Of a DNA stretch of 64,000 bases, positions 49,221 through 59,671 are shown piece by piece. Location of the stretch: NCBI RefSeq assembly GCF_021462285.1, contig NZ_CP082787.1, positions 2,046,001 to 2,110,000 on the forward strand. Reading direction: 5' to 3'. Positions within the stretch are counted from its first letter, which is position 1; the number at the start of each line of letters is the position of its first letter. Made by a program: the position numbers and the translations under genes. The notes under the pieces were generated by a model. The model was not told where the DNA came from, did no database searches, and saw nothing but the letters and a program-made list of their open reading frames with translations. Source of the DNA: Serratia entomophila (GTDB lineage Bacteria > Pseudomonadota > Gammaproteobacteria > Enterobacterales > Enterobacteriaceae).

Positions 49221-50342
49221 TTAGTCGTTAAAGTACCAGTAGCCGCTGTTGACCAGCGCGGTGAGCAGCGCCAGGAACGAGGGATCGTCCACCGCGTCGC
49301 CCAGCAGGGCGGCGTCGACGCTGAAGTGCTGGCACAGCGCGTCTGCGGCCTGCAGATGTTCGGTGTCGATCAGTTCGCCGTTGACGAAGCACTGGTCGCC
49401 GACGCGCAGCACGCGCAGGCCGCCAAGGCGCTGTAGCGCTTCGCCTTGCTGCAGCAGCTCGTAAATTTCACCGGCCTGGTATGGCGGTTCCGGCGGCGCG
49501 ACGTCCAGCTCGTGGCGCGACTGGGAGATAAACTCGCCGAACCAGTGCTGGAAGTGCTGCGGCTGCTGCACCAGATCCAACATCATCTGGCGCAGGGCGT
49601 CGACCTCTTGCGGCAGCACTTCGGCCGGATGCTCGCGCAGCTTGATGTCCGGGTCGCTGTAGCGCTTGCTGCCCAGCTCGCGCGCCAGCACGTAGTCGGC
49701 GAAGCCACTCACCAGCTCGCGGCCGTTCGGCGCGCGGAAGCCCACCGAGTAGTTCAGCGCGTTTTCCAGCGCGTAGCCTTCGTGCGGGAAGCCCGGCGGG
49801 ATATACAGGATATCGCCCGGTTCCATTTCTTCGTCGATGATGGCGTCGAAGGGTTCCACCTGCAGCAGGTCCGGATGCGGGCTGTGCTGCTTCATCGGCA
49901 GCTTTTCGCCCACGCGCCAGCGACGGCGGCCGGTGCCCTGAATAATAAAGACGTCGTACTGGTCCAGGTGCGGGCCAACGCCGCCGCCCGGCACCGAGAA
50001 GGAGATCATCAGGTCGTCCATCCGCCAGTCCGGCAGTTGCCGGAACGGGCGCATCAGCGCGCTGGAAGGCTCATGCCAGTGATCCACCGCCTGCACCAGC
50101 AGCGACCAGTTATTTTCGCCAAGGTGGTCAAAGCTCTCGAAGGGGCCGTGCGCAACCTGCCAGCGGCCGTCCTGGTGGCTGACCAGGCGGCTGTCCACTT
50201 CGTTTTCCATCGCCAGCCCGGCCAGCTCATCCGGGGAGATCGGATCGATAAAGTTTTTGAAGCCGCGCTTCAGAATCACCGGACGCTTTTGCCAATAGCG
50301 TTGCAAAAAATCGTTCCAGTCCAGATCTAATTGATAATCCAT
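49221..50342 (-). CDS. roxA: 50S ribosomal protein L16 arginine 3-hydroxylase (RoxA/YcfD)
   Basis: The 373-residue JmjC-fold, iron- and 2-oxoglutarate-dependent oxygenase hydroxylates an arginine of L16. The iron site is HLDQYDVF (HxD) with the distal His in IPPGFPHEGYALEN. The C-terminal dimerisation and winged-helix regions are complete. Its chromosomal partners phoQ and phoP follow upstream, as in E. coli, while the bacteriocin locus has been added on its other side. Confidence 0.95.
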   Translation of the reverse strand: MDYQLDLDWNDFLQRYWQKRPVILKRGFKNFIDPISPDELAGLAMENEVDSRLVSHQDGRWQVAHGPFESFDHLGENNWSLLVQAVDHWHEPSSALMRPFRQLPDWRMDDLMISFSVPGGGVGPHLDQYDVFIIQGTGRRRWRVGEKLPMKQHSPHPDLLQVEPFDAIIDEEMEPGDILYIPPGFPHEGYALENALNYSVGFRAPNGRELVSGFADYVLARELGSKRYSDPDIKLREHPAEVLPQEVDALRQMMLDLVQQPQHFQHWFGEFISQSRHELDVAPPEPPYQAGEIYELLQQGEALQRLGGLRVLRVGDQCFVNGELIDTEHLQAADALCQHFSVDAALLGDAVDDPSFLALLTALVNSGYWYFND

Positions 50343-50380
50343 GTTCTATTCCAGGAGAGAGGAGTGAGCCTGAGTGCGAT

Positions 50381-50506
50381 TATACTCGTCATGCTTCAAA
50401 CTGCATCTTTGTTGGCTACGTTTGCTCAGCCGAATCACTGACTTCAGCAGGCTCATCGGGCTTGCTCGCTTGCCGCCGCAATGCAATTCGAATCATGTAG
50501 AGTATA
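50381..50506. repeat. 126-base imperfect palindromic intergenic repeat (YPAL/ERIC-like)
   Basis: The outer 26 bases on each side match as inverted repeats at 21 positions, starting TATACTC..CATG and ending with its complement. The inner part contains GCTTGCCGCCGCAATGC. Size, position between genes and arm sequence resemble the palindromic repeats scattered in Yersinia and Serratia genomes. RNA from it would fold into a long hairpin between roxA and phoQ. I found no second copy in this window. Confidence 0.65.
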
Positions 50507-50550
50507 TAGCTGAGGTTTGGCCCCGTGGATCGGGGCCTGAACGACAGAAT

Positions 50551-52017
50551 TCACTCGTTGTGATGGGGGTCGTGTTGGCGGGCGAAGGTCACCTGCATGC
50601 GCGCGCCGCCGAGCGGGCTGTCGCTGATGGTGATCTGGCCGTCGTACTGCTCGATGATTTCCGCCGCCACCGATAGCCCAAGGCCCTGGCCGGGGCGCAG
50701 CGTATCGACGCGTTGGCCGCGCTGGAAGATCAGCGCACGCTTGCTTTCCGGGATGCCAGGGCCGTCGTCGTCGATGACGATGGTCAGGTATTTATCGGAG
50801 TGCAGCGAAGTGATTTCCACGAACTCCAGGCAGTATTTGCAGGCGTTTTCCAACACGTTGCCCATCACTTCCATAAAGTCGTTCTTCTCGCCCATAAAGG
50901 TCACTTCCGGCGAGATGTCCAACGTCATCACCACGCCTTTGCGCTGATAAACCTTGTTCAGCGCCACCGTCAGGCCGTCGAGCAGCGCGGGCACCGAGTG
51001 GATCTCGCGCGTCAGCACCGTTTGCCCCGAGTTGATGCTGGCCCGGTGCAGGTAATAACCGATCTGTTGCGAGATGCGGCCGATCTGATCCAGCATGATT
51101 GGCTCGGCCTCTTCGATGGTGGTCTGCTTGCCGGAACGCAGCGAACGCAGGGTGGTCTGCAATACCGCCAGCGGCGTTTTCAGGCTGTGGGTGAGGTCCG
51201 AAAGCGTGGTGCGGTACTTGGTGTAGCGCTGGCGTTCATTGCGCACCAAAATATTCAGGTTACGCACCAGCCCGCGCAGCTCGCTGGGGGGATTTTCGTC
51301 CAGCTGTTCTCGCTCGCCGTTTTCCAATTCGCCGACCTGATTGACCAGCGCCTTGATCGGCCGCAGGCTCCAATAGGCCGCCAGCCACAGCAGCGGCACC
51401 ACCAGCAGCAGGTTGGCCAACAACACATAGCTGAACCATTCCCATACGACGTCCGAGCGCTGCAGCTCCTGCGGAATGGTGTCGACCACCACGATGGTCA
51501 GCGCCGGCAGGCGCGCCGTAGCGGCATAGGTGTTGACCGCCACCGAGTGGGTCAGCGCATTTTGATCGGTGTCGTCATAGTCTTTCAACTGGTCCTGGGC
51601 CTTGGGGTTGTTGCCCAGCACTTCGCTACTGATGCGGGTGTCGGTGTCGATCTCGTAGAAGCCGGACTCTTCGAGCCACTCCTTGTTGATCAGCTTCTCC
51701 AGCTCCGGCACCTTGCGCTGGCTCCACAACAGATTGCCTTTATCGTCGTAGATGAACACCAGGGTAGGGAAATTGAGATCGATATCGGGGGGAATGGCGA
51801 TGGTGAGGCGGTTGTCTTTCCACTGCGCCAGGCTAAAGAAGAGATTGCTTTCACCGCGCAGCAGGCGGAACGCGGTTTTATCGAAGCTGACGATATAGCC
51901 CACCACCGCCACCAGGCCATAAGACAGCGACAACGCCAGGATCACCCCGGCGGTCGCCATCAGGAAGCGGGCGCGCAGCGAAAACGGCTTTTTATCCTTG
52001 TTGAACATGGCGTTCAT
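50551..52017 (-). CDS. phoQ: Sensor histidine kinase PhoQ
   Basis: The 488-residue sensor responds to low Mg2+, acid and cationic peptides. It has two membrane helices around a periplasmic domain. [17 protein letters not shown] near its start and [11 protein letters not shown] later are family hallmarks. A HAMP linker follows, then the phosphorylated His in [19 protein letters not shown] and the ATPase boxes ([22 protein letters not shown]). The acidic patch is weaker than the E. coli EDDDD run (KDYDDTDQ). The start overlaps the phoP stop by four bases (ATGA). Confidence 0.95.
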   Translation of the reverse strand: MNAMFNKDKKPFSLRARFLMATAGVILALSLSYGLVAVVGYIVSFDKTAFRLLRGESNLFFSLAQWKDNRLTIAIPPDIDLNFPTLVFIYDDKGNLLWSQRKVPELEKLINKEWLEESGFYEIDTDTRISSEVLGNNPKAQDQLKDYDDTDQNALTHSVAVNTYAATARLPALTIVVVDTIPQELQRSDVVWEWFSYVLLANLLLVVPLLWLAAYWSLRPIKALVNQVGELENGEREQLDENPPSELRGLVRNLNILVRNERQRYTKYRTTLSDLTHSLKTPLAVLQTTLRSLRSGKQTTIEEAEPIMLDQIGRISQQIGYYLHRASINSGQTVLTREIHSVPALLDGLTVALNKVYQRKGVVMTLDISPEVTFMGEKNDFMEVMGNVLENACKYCLEFVEITSLHSDKYLTIVIDDDGPGIPESKRALIFQRGQRVDTLRPGQGLGLSVAAEIIEQYDGQITISDSPLGGARMQVTFARQHDPHHNE

Positions 52018-52685
52018 TTCGCGTCAAAACGATAACCCTGCCCGCGCACCGTGGTGATCACTTCCTGCGGATATTCCGCCTGCAGTTTTTTACGCAGGCG
52101 CCCCATCAACACGTCGATAGTGTGGCTTTCGCGCAGCTCGGCGTCCGGATACAGCTGCAGCATCAGAGAATCTTTGCTGACCACTTTGCCGGCGTTGCGG
52201 ATCAGCGTCTCGATAATGGTGTATTCAAAGGCGGTCAATTTAATCTGTTGCTCGTTCACGCTCAGTTCGCGGCGCGACAGGTCTATCTGGAACGGCGGCA
52301 GCACGATAACCTGCGAGGCCAGGCCGCTGTTGCGGCGCATCAGCGCCTGCATGCGGGCGATCACTTCTTCCAGATGGAACGGTTTGGTGACATAGTCGTC
52401 GGCGCCGGCTTCCAGCACCGCCACTTTGTCCTGCCAGCTTTCGCGTGCGGTCAGCACCAGGATCGGCAGCTTCATCTGGTGCGCGCGCCAGCGGCGGATC
52501 AGGCTCAGGCCGTCTTCGCCCGGCAGGCCGAGATCGACAATCGCGATATCCGGCGCGTGCTCTTGCAGGAAGTAATCGGCTTCCTTGGCGTCTTCTGCGG
52601 CATCAACCTGATGGCCCATTTCGCGCATTTGAACGGAAAGGTGGTGGCGCAGCAACCCATTATCTTCAACAACCAGTACTCGCAT
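52014..52685 (-). CDS. phoP: Response regulator PhoP
   Basis: The 223-residue OmpR-type regulator has an N-terminal receiver with phospho-acceptor Asp51 ([13 protein letters not shown]) and a conserved Lys ([10 protein letters not shown]). The winged-helix DNA-binding domain includes [19 protein letters not shown]. It is the first gene of phoPQ. A PhoP box with a -10 stands about 190 bases upstream (52878-52912), consistent with autoregulation. Confidence 0.96.
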   Translation of the reverse strand: MRVLVVEDNGLLRHHLSVQMREMGHQVDAAEDAKEADYFLQEHAPDIAIVDLGLPGEDGLSLIRRWRAHQMKLPILVLTARESWQDKVAVLEAGADDYVTKPFHLEEVIARMQALMRRNSGLASQVIVLPPFQIDLSRRELSVNEQQIKLTAFEYTIIETLIRNAGKVVSKDSLMLQLYPDAELRESHTIDVLMGRLRKKLQAEYPQEVITTVRGQGYRFDAK

Positions 52686-53051
52686 GGCGGACTCCTGTGG
52701 CTATGCGGGTGAACATCCTGTCACCCACGCTATAAAGGTAACACGCTTTCCGGCGTGCCGAGGGATAACGCGCGGCCACCTTATCATTCAAAATCAATGC
52801 TGACGTTATGGTAGGTATAACCCGCTCGGGCCGCAAGGGAACCGGAAAATAAGCGCTATCAATTTGTGTTCGCACTTATTATCGGCAATGGCTGGTAAAC
52901 GCTGAATAAACAACGGCGGGGCAAAGCTAAACGAAACATAAACGCTATTGGCCTCGGCCGGTGGCATATGACAGGCGACGTGACGGCTTGCCGGTGGGCG
53001 CCGGCGTGAAATAAGGTACCATAGCGGCACCGCACTCCACCGCAGGATCCC
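52686..53051. other. Divergent phoP/MocR control region
   Basis: This 366-base gap has no gene. It holds the PhoP-dependent promoter described separately. The MocR-proximal part shows nothing specific that I can identify. Confidence 0.55.
52878..52912 (-). promoter_or_regulatory. PhoP box and -10 of the phoPQ operon
   Basis: On the minus strand TGTTTA-N5-CGTTTA (52896-52912) matches the PhoP direct repeat (T/G)GTTTA-N5-(T/G)GTTTA at 11 of 12 positions. Exactly 12 bases downstream is GATAAT (52878-52883), a five-of-six -10. Box-to--10 spacing like this is typical of PhoP-activated promoters. Confidence 0.65.
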
Positions 53052-54557
53052 ATGAACAACAGCAAATCCGCCGACGCCGAGCAGGCGATACAGCGTGAAT
53101 TTACCGCACATGTGCAGCGTGGCATGACGCTGAAGGGCGCGTTGCATCAGGCGCTCAGGCAGCTGGTGGCGGCGGGTGCGCTGCCCTGCTTGGCCAGGCT
53201 GCCGCCCAGCCGCGGGCTGGCGCTGCGGCTTGGGGTGTCGCGCGATACCGTTGAACAAACCTATGCGCGCCTGGAGGCCGAGGGCTATATCGCGCGTGCG
53301 GTTGGCCGCGGCAGCTTTATCTGCTATCAGCCCAATCCGTTGATCGGCCGCGAGCTGCTGGCGGCGGGCGGCGCAACCGAGGCATTGCTGACGGAGCGGG
53401 AGCTGAGCGAGCACGGGCGGGCTCTGCTGACCGTGAGCCACGCGCCGCATATCGATCGCAGCCTTTCACTCACTCCCTCGCTGCCCGATCTGCGGGTATT
53501 CCCCATCGACAGCTGGCTGCAGCTGGAAAAGCAGGCGGTCAGGCAGCATGGCGAACGGATGCTCGGCTATGTTGCGGCGCAGGGGCTGCCGGAGCTGAGA
53601 AGCGAAATCGCCGGCTATTTGCAGCGGGAGCGCGGGGTAACAGCGACGGCGGAACAGGTGATCGTGGTAACCAGCTCACAGCAGGCGCTGTCGCTGTGCA
53701 CCCAGGTGCTGTTCAATCCCGGCGAGACGGTTTTCGTCGAGGAGCCGGGCTACCAGGGCGCCAAAAAGCTGGTGCAGTCGGCGGGCGTGATCGCCCGGCC
53801 GATCGCCGTCGATAGCGCCGGCCTGGAGGTGGAGCGGCTGATCAACGCGCCCGGCGGCGGGCGGGGCGTTTACATCACGCCTTCGCACCACTATCCGCTG
53901 GGGCATTCGCTCAGCCTCGAACGCCGGCTGCGGCTGCTGGACTGGGCGCAGCGCGAAAGGGCCTGGATCATCGAAGACGACTACGACGCCGAATTCAACT
54001 ACGACCGCCAGACCAAGGCCGCGTTGCAGGGGCTGGATAACGGCCGGCGCACGCTGTATATCGGCACCTTCAGTAAAACGCTGTTCCCGGGCCTGCGCCT
54101 GGGTTTTATGATTGCCCCGCCGCCGCTAATCAAACCGCTGGTCGCCGCCAAACAGTTTCAGGACGGCTACACCTCCGCACTGGCGCAAATGACGCTGTTC
54201 AGCTTCCTGCACGGCGGTTTTTACGCCGAGCATCTCAGGAACATGCGTGCGCTTTATCAGGCCCGGCTGGCCATTTTGCATGCCGCAGTGCATCAACATC
54301 TCGGTGAATGGACGCAGCCGGTATTGCCGCAGGGCGGGTTGCAGCTGGTGTGCCCGCTGGCGGACGCGGCAACGGAGCGGCGGCTGGTGCAGGCGGCTGC
54401 AGCGCAGCAGATAAAGGTCTACGGGCTGGCGGACTTTTACACCGACCTGCCGCAACAGGGGGCGCTGGTGCTGGGGTTTTCCGCCTATACGCCGGATGAA
54501 ATCGTGCAATTCGTCAGCAAGCTGGCGCGCATTTTCAGCGCCTTGCCGGCCGGTTAA
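53052..54557 (+). CDS. MocR/PdxR-type regulator (GntR HTH plus aminotransferase-like domain)
   Basis: The 501-residue chimera has an N-terminal GntR winged helix (PPSRGLALRLGVSRDTVEQT) and a fold-type I aminotransferase-like domain. The PLP lysine is in IGTFSKTLFPGLRLGF and the cofactor Asp region in WIIEDDYDAEFNYDR. Such proteins sense PLP or amino-acid aldimines; PdxR-like members activate pyridoxal synthase genes. No pdxS/pdxT genes are nearby. The following GNAT gene lies 116 bases downstream on the same strand and may be a target. Confidence 0.87.
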   Translation: MNNSKSADAEQAIQREFTAHVQRGMTLKGALHQALRQLVAAGALPCLARLPPSRGLALRLGVSRDTVEQTYARLEAEGYIARAVGRGSFICYQPNPLIGRELLAAGGATEALLTERELSEHGRALLTVSHAPHIDRSLSLTPSLPDLRVFPIDSWLQLEKQAVRQHGERMLGYVAAQGLPELRSEIAGYLQRERGVTATAEQVIVVTSSQQALSLCTQVLFNPGETVFVEEPGYQGAKKLVQSAGVIARPIAVDSAGLEVERLINAPGGGRGVYITPSHHYPLGHSLSLERRLRLLDWAQRERAWIIEDDYDAEFNYDRQTKAALQGLDNGRRTLYIGTFSKTLFPGLRLGFMIAPPPLIKPLVAAKQFQDGYTSALAQMTLFSFLHGGFYAEHLRNMRALYQARLAILHAAVHQHLGEWTQPVLPQGGLQLVCPLADAATERRLVQAAAAQQIKVYGLADFYTDLPQQGALVLGFSAYTPDEIVQFVSKLARIFSALPAG

Positions 54558-54673
54558 AATTGGTCTGCTCACCCTGGCTGATTGGTCTGTACACCAGCGC
54601 CCGGCGCCGGTGTATGCTGCAGGTATCGGTTATTTCCCTAATGGAAATAATATCTTACTACCCGCGAGGCGCC

Positions 54674-55126
54674 ATGTTCCCATCAAATACCGAAGTAACC
54701 ATTCGCAGAATTACCGCCGACGATAAGCCCCAATGGTTGGCGCTGTGGCAGGGATATCTGCATTTTTACCGTGCGGACATCGCGCCGCAGGTGAGCGAGC
54801 TGACCTTTGAACGGCTGGGCAACGACCAGCAGGTGTATGGCCTGGTGGCGGAAGGGCCGGATGGCCAACTGCTGGGGCTGATGAACCTGGTTTTCCATCC
54901 GTCCACCTGGAGTGCGTCTGGCTACTGCTACATCGAAGATCTCTACGTATCGCCGCTGGCGCGGGGCAAAAAAGTGTCTGAAAAATTATTCGAGCAGGCC
55001 TACCGGTTGGCTGAAACGCGCGGCAGCGACCGGGTGTACTGGATGACGCAGGAATACAACGCGCCGGCGCGGTCGCTGTACGACAAGATAGGCAGAAGAA
55101 GTTCGTTTATCGTTTATACCCGTTAA
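54674..55126 (+). CDS. GNAT-family N-acetyltransferase
   Basis: The 150-residue protein has the GNAT fold: RRITADDKPQWLALWQGYL at the start, IEDLYVSPLARGKKVSEKLF as the acetyl-CoA loop (motif A), and YNAPARSLYDKIGRR as motif B. I start at ATG 54674, with GAGG five bases before it; the longer frame to 54560 overlaps the end of the MocR gene region. Substrate is unknown. Confidence 0.85.
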   Translation: MFPSNTEVTIRRITADDKPQWLALWQGYLHFYRADIAPQVSELTFERLGNDQQVYGLVAEGPDGQLLGLMNLVFHPSTWSASGYCYIEDLYVSPLARGKKVSEKLFEQAYRLAETRGSDRVYWMTQEYNAPARSLYDKIGRRSSFIVYTR

Positions 55127-55147
55127 CCCTACTCACCGGAGCAGGCT

Positions 55148-55849
55148 ATGACGTTTAATCAATTCGGCCAGCCGGTGGGTGAACCCCTGCCGGATTGGCA
55201 GCCGGCGCGCCGCCCGGGCAGCGTTACGCTTAACGGCCGCTTCTGCCGCCTGGAGCCGCTCGATCCGCAGCGGCATCATGCGGCGCTATTCGCCGCTTTC
55301 CGGCAGGCGCCGGATGGACGCGACTGGACCTATCTGTCGATCGAACGGCCGGATAACCCGGCCCAGATGCTGCAACACCTGAACAATCTGCAGGCCAATG
55401 GCGCGCTGGTAAACCTGACGGTCTTCGACGGCGCCAGCGGTGAACCCGTGGGTACGGTGGCCTTTATGCGCATCGACGAGGCCAATGGGGTGCTGGAGAT
55501 TGGGCACGTCAGCTGGTCGCCGGCGATGAAGCGGCGTTCGAGCGCCACCGAAGCCATTGCGTTGATGTTGCGCCATGCCTTCGATGAGCTGGGCTATCGC
55601 CGCTGCGAATGGAAATGCGATAGCCACAATGCACCCTCCAGGCAGGCCGCGCTGCGCTTTGGCTTCAACTACGAGGGCCGTTTCCGCTATGCGGCGATAG
55701 CCAAGGGGCGCAGCCGCGACACCGACTGGTTCGCCATAACCCAGGATCGCTGGCCGGCAATCGGCGCGGCCTTCGAACGTTGGCTAAGGGCGGATAACTT
55801 CGACGCGCAAGGGCGGCAGAAACGGCGGCTGCAGGCGTTGAGAAACTAA
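55148..55849 (+). CDS. GNAT-family acetyltransferase, RimJ/RimL-like
   Basis: The 233-residue protein has the RimL-like pattern LNGRFCRLEPLDPQRH, GVLEIGHVSWSPAMKRRSSA, then ELGYRRCEWKCDSHNAPSRQ and AALRFGFNYEGRFR. Members acetylate ribosomal protein N-termini or small amines. It follows the first GNAT gene by 21 bases (GGAG ribosome site), so the two are co-transcribed. Its 3' terminator has been split by an IS element. Confidence 0.86.
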   Translation: MTFNQFGQPVGEPLPDWQPARRPGSVTLNGRFCRLEPLDPQRHHAALFAAFRQAPDGRDWTYLSIERPDNPAQMLQHLNNLQANGALVNLTVFDGASGEPVGTVAFMRIDEANGVLEIGHVSWSPAMKRRSSATEAIALMLRHAFDELGYRRCEWKCDSHNAPSRQAALRFGFNYEGRFRYAAIAKGRSRDTDWFAITQDRWPAIGAAFERWLRADNFDAQGRQKRRLQALRN

Positions 55850-55850
55850 C

Positions 55851-55869
55851 AAAAAGGCGGCCCGCAGGC
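55851..55869 (+). terminator. Left half of the GNAT/purB terminator, broken by IS insertion
   Basis: AAAAAGGCGGCCCGCAGGC is the left arm and loop of a hairpin whose right arm CGCCTTTTT lies at 57295-57303 beyond the IS. Without the IS it is a 12-pair stem with a CGCA loop and A/T tails, a textbook bidirectional terminator. Confidence 0.8.
55860..55869. repeat. IS target duplication, left copy
   Basis: GCCCGCAGGC directly precedes the IS end TAACACCG and is repeated at 57285-57294. Confidence 0.9.
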
Positions 55870-57284
55870 TAACACCGTTCACTTAAGATGTTTTGAGTGA
55901 ACGGGATACTGGGTTTTTGAGATTCGAACGGTCCTCTTTTTGGGCCGTTTTCTCTTTTCTGGCAGGATAAATTGCTTCACATTCTCCCGCATTTTCTTCA
56001 GCTTCGTCGGGATCGTCCCTGGTTTACTCAGTGAACACCAGATGAGTTCATCCTGGATCAGTCTCATCGCCATCACGAAGCTTATCCGCAGTGGCGGCAC
56101 TTTTGCTTCCCGTGCTATCTGACTCATCTCCATTCTGACCAGATTATAGGCCGTCAACAGACCCCAGATTTCCTGGTAAATCCCGCTCACTTTCTGGCTG
56201 CGCAGCAACGTCGCTGTGCTCAGCTGGAACTGTTTCAGCTCTCCGTAGCCATTTTCTATGCTCCACCGCTCCTGATACACATAACGCAGCGAGTCTGCCG
56301 GATACAGCTCCGGCTCGCTCAAAGAGCTGATAAAACCTTTGTAATGGCCTGATTCATCTTCACATTCTATTAGCCGGGCCTGCCAGTATTCAGGCAGCGA
56401 GCTGTCCTGTTTTCGGGCCTGCGGTGAGACCTGCATCTCCACCAGATGGTCTCCTTCTCCGAACGTTTCCACTACACGGTATTTCGTGTTTCCCTTCAGG
56501 GGAACCAGCCAGTGCGCATCGTTCTGTCTGCGTTGCCAGTTAATCAGTAACTCTGCGGATAAATAGCAGCGGTCAAACAGCGTCAGGCTTTTCGCCTGCG
56601 GCGATAATTGCTTCGCGTAACTGACTTCGCCGGTATTTGCCGGCCCGAATTTCACGTCATGGATCAACCGGCTGCGCAGCGACATCATGGCGCACAGCCT
56701 GACCATCGGGTACTCAGTGTGTCTGTCCGGACGATGCTTTATGTACTCAAAATGGTCTGCAAGTTCGGGCGTATCGGGTGTGCGAAAAAGGGTGCCATCA
56801 ACGGCGAACAGCCGCAGTCCGTGCCAGAGGTCATCCTTATCTTCCTGTTGAGTCCAGTGGCTGGCCGTCAGGGTGAAGAGCTCCCGAAGCGGTTCATCGC
56901 TCAACCGCTGGCGTGCCTGGGCAATGGAGCTGGCAGCGAGAGTCTCACCTTCCTGCGAACTCAGGACGAGGTCGAGTTTTGTCACAACGTCCGTGATGGA
57001 GCGGTCGCGGTACAGGCCCATGCCCACAATCAGCCAGACCACGAGTTCTGCGGGGAGTTTACGTTTACGGATACTGGCTTTATTCGTGGAATCAAGGACC
57101 TGAGAAATCCACTCAAGGGGAATGGCACGCTGAAAACAGGAAAGTGAAACGGGTTCAGCCCAGGTCTGGGTATCGTCAAGCCAGGTTGAAAGCATAAAAA
57201 AGCCCCATCAGAGAATTGATGAGGCTATTGTCGTCTACCCACCGGATCGTTCAACCGATCATTTTGCTTAACCGATCGGTGTTA
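55870..57284 (-). mobile_element. IS4-family insertion sequence, complete (1415 bp)
   Basis: The ends TAACACCGTTCACTTAAG and (inverted) TAACACCGATCGGTTAAG match at 15 of 18 positions. A perfect ten-base target duplication flanks the element. It carries one intact transposase gene, so it may be active. The exact ISfinder name is not known to me. Confidence 0.9.
55879..57195 (-). CDS. IS4-family transposase
   Basis: The 438-residue DDE transposase has the first Asp in LRLFAVDGTLFRTPD, the second in SLTLFDRCYLSAEL, and the Glu within a perfect YREK signature, YQERWSIENGYGELK (Y-2-R-3-E-6-K). The N-terminal region (LRKRKL-type segment IRKRKLPAELVVWLIVGMGL) is that of IS4 itself. The stop codon lies inside the left terminal repeat. 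No frameshift is seen. Confidence 0.93.
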   Translation of the reverse strand: MLSTWLDDTQTWAEPVSLSCFQRAIPLEWISQVLDSTNKASIRKRKLPAELVVWLIVGMGLYRDRSITDVVTKLDLVLSSQEGETLAASSIAQARQRLSDEPLRELFTLTASHWTQQEDKDDLWHGLRLFAVDGTLFRTPDTPELADHFEYIKHRPDRHTEYPMVRLCAMMSLRSRLIHDVKFGPANTGEVSYAKQLSPQAKSLTLFDRCYLSAELLINWQRRQNDAHWLVPLKGNTKYRVVETFGEGDHLVEMQVSPQARKQDSSLPEYWQARLIECEDESGHYKGFISSLSEPELYPADSLRYVYQERWSIENGYGELKQFQLSTATLLRSQKVSGIYQEIWGLLTAYNLVRMEMSQIAREAKVPPLRISFVMAMRLIQDELIWCSLSKPGTIPTKLKKMRENVKQFILPEKRKRPKKRTVRISKTQYPVHSKHLK

Positions 57285-57294
57285 GCCCGCAGGC
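57285..57294. repeat. IS target duplication, right copy
   Basis: GCCCGCAGGC follows the IS end CGGTGTTA and equals the left copy at 55860-55869. Confidence 0.9.
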
Positions 57295-57319
57295 CGCCTT
57301 TTTATCGGGCAGAGAAGGC

Positions 57320-59339
<2,020 letters not shown>

Positions 59340-59671
59340 GATTGCTCCTGTAAACGCTGTTAACGGTACATGGCTTACTGCGTAAAGTTGTGTGTATCGA
59401 AAGGGTAACGGCGGCGGCCGCGGATCGGCGACGATCGGGCGTGGCAGTGACAACGACGACAACGAATGTTACAGATCATGCCACAAAATCGGGGCTAAAC
59501 CCAGCGTCTAATACACCCGCGGCGGGGCGGATTCGCCGTGTGGCGCAGAACTGCGCAAACATGCAGCGAAAATCGCCGGAGTGGGAGGGTGAACTTATTG
59601 TTGCGGCAATGAATAAAGTTTCCCGGCGGCATCTATACTGCCAACGTGAGCCCTCAAATAAAGACTTCTCT
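59340..59671. other. Divergent hflD/kup control region
   Basis: This 332-base gap has a -10-like TATACT (59634-59639) 33 bases ahead of the kup start but no convincing -35. An in-frame upstream extension of the kup frame (94 codons to 59390) exists but lacks family similarity. I see no other gene. Confidence 0.5.
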
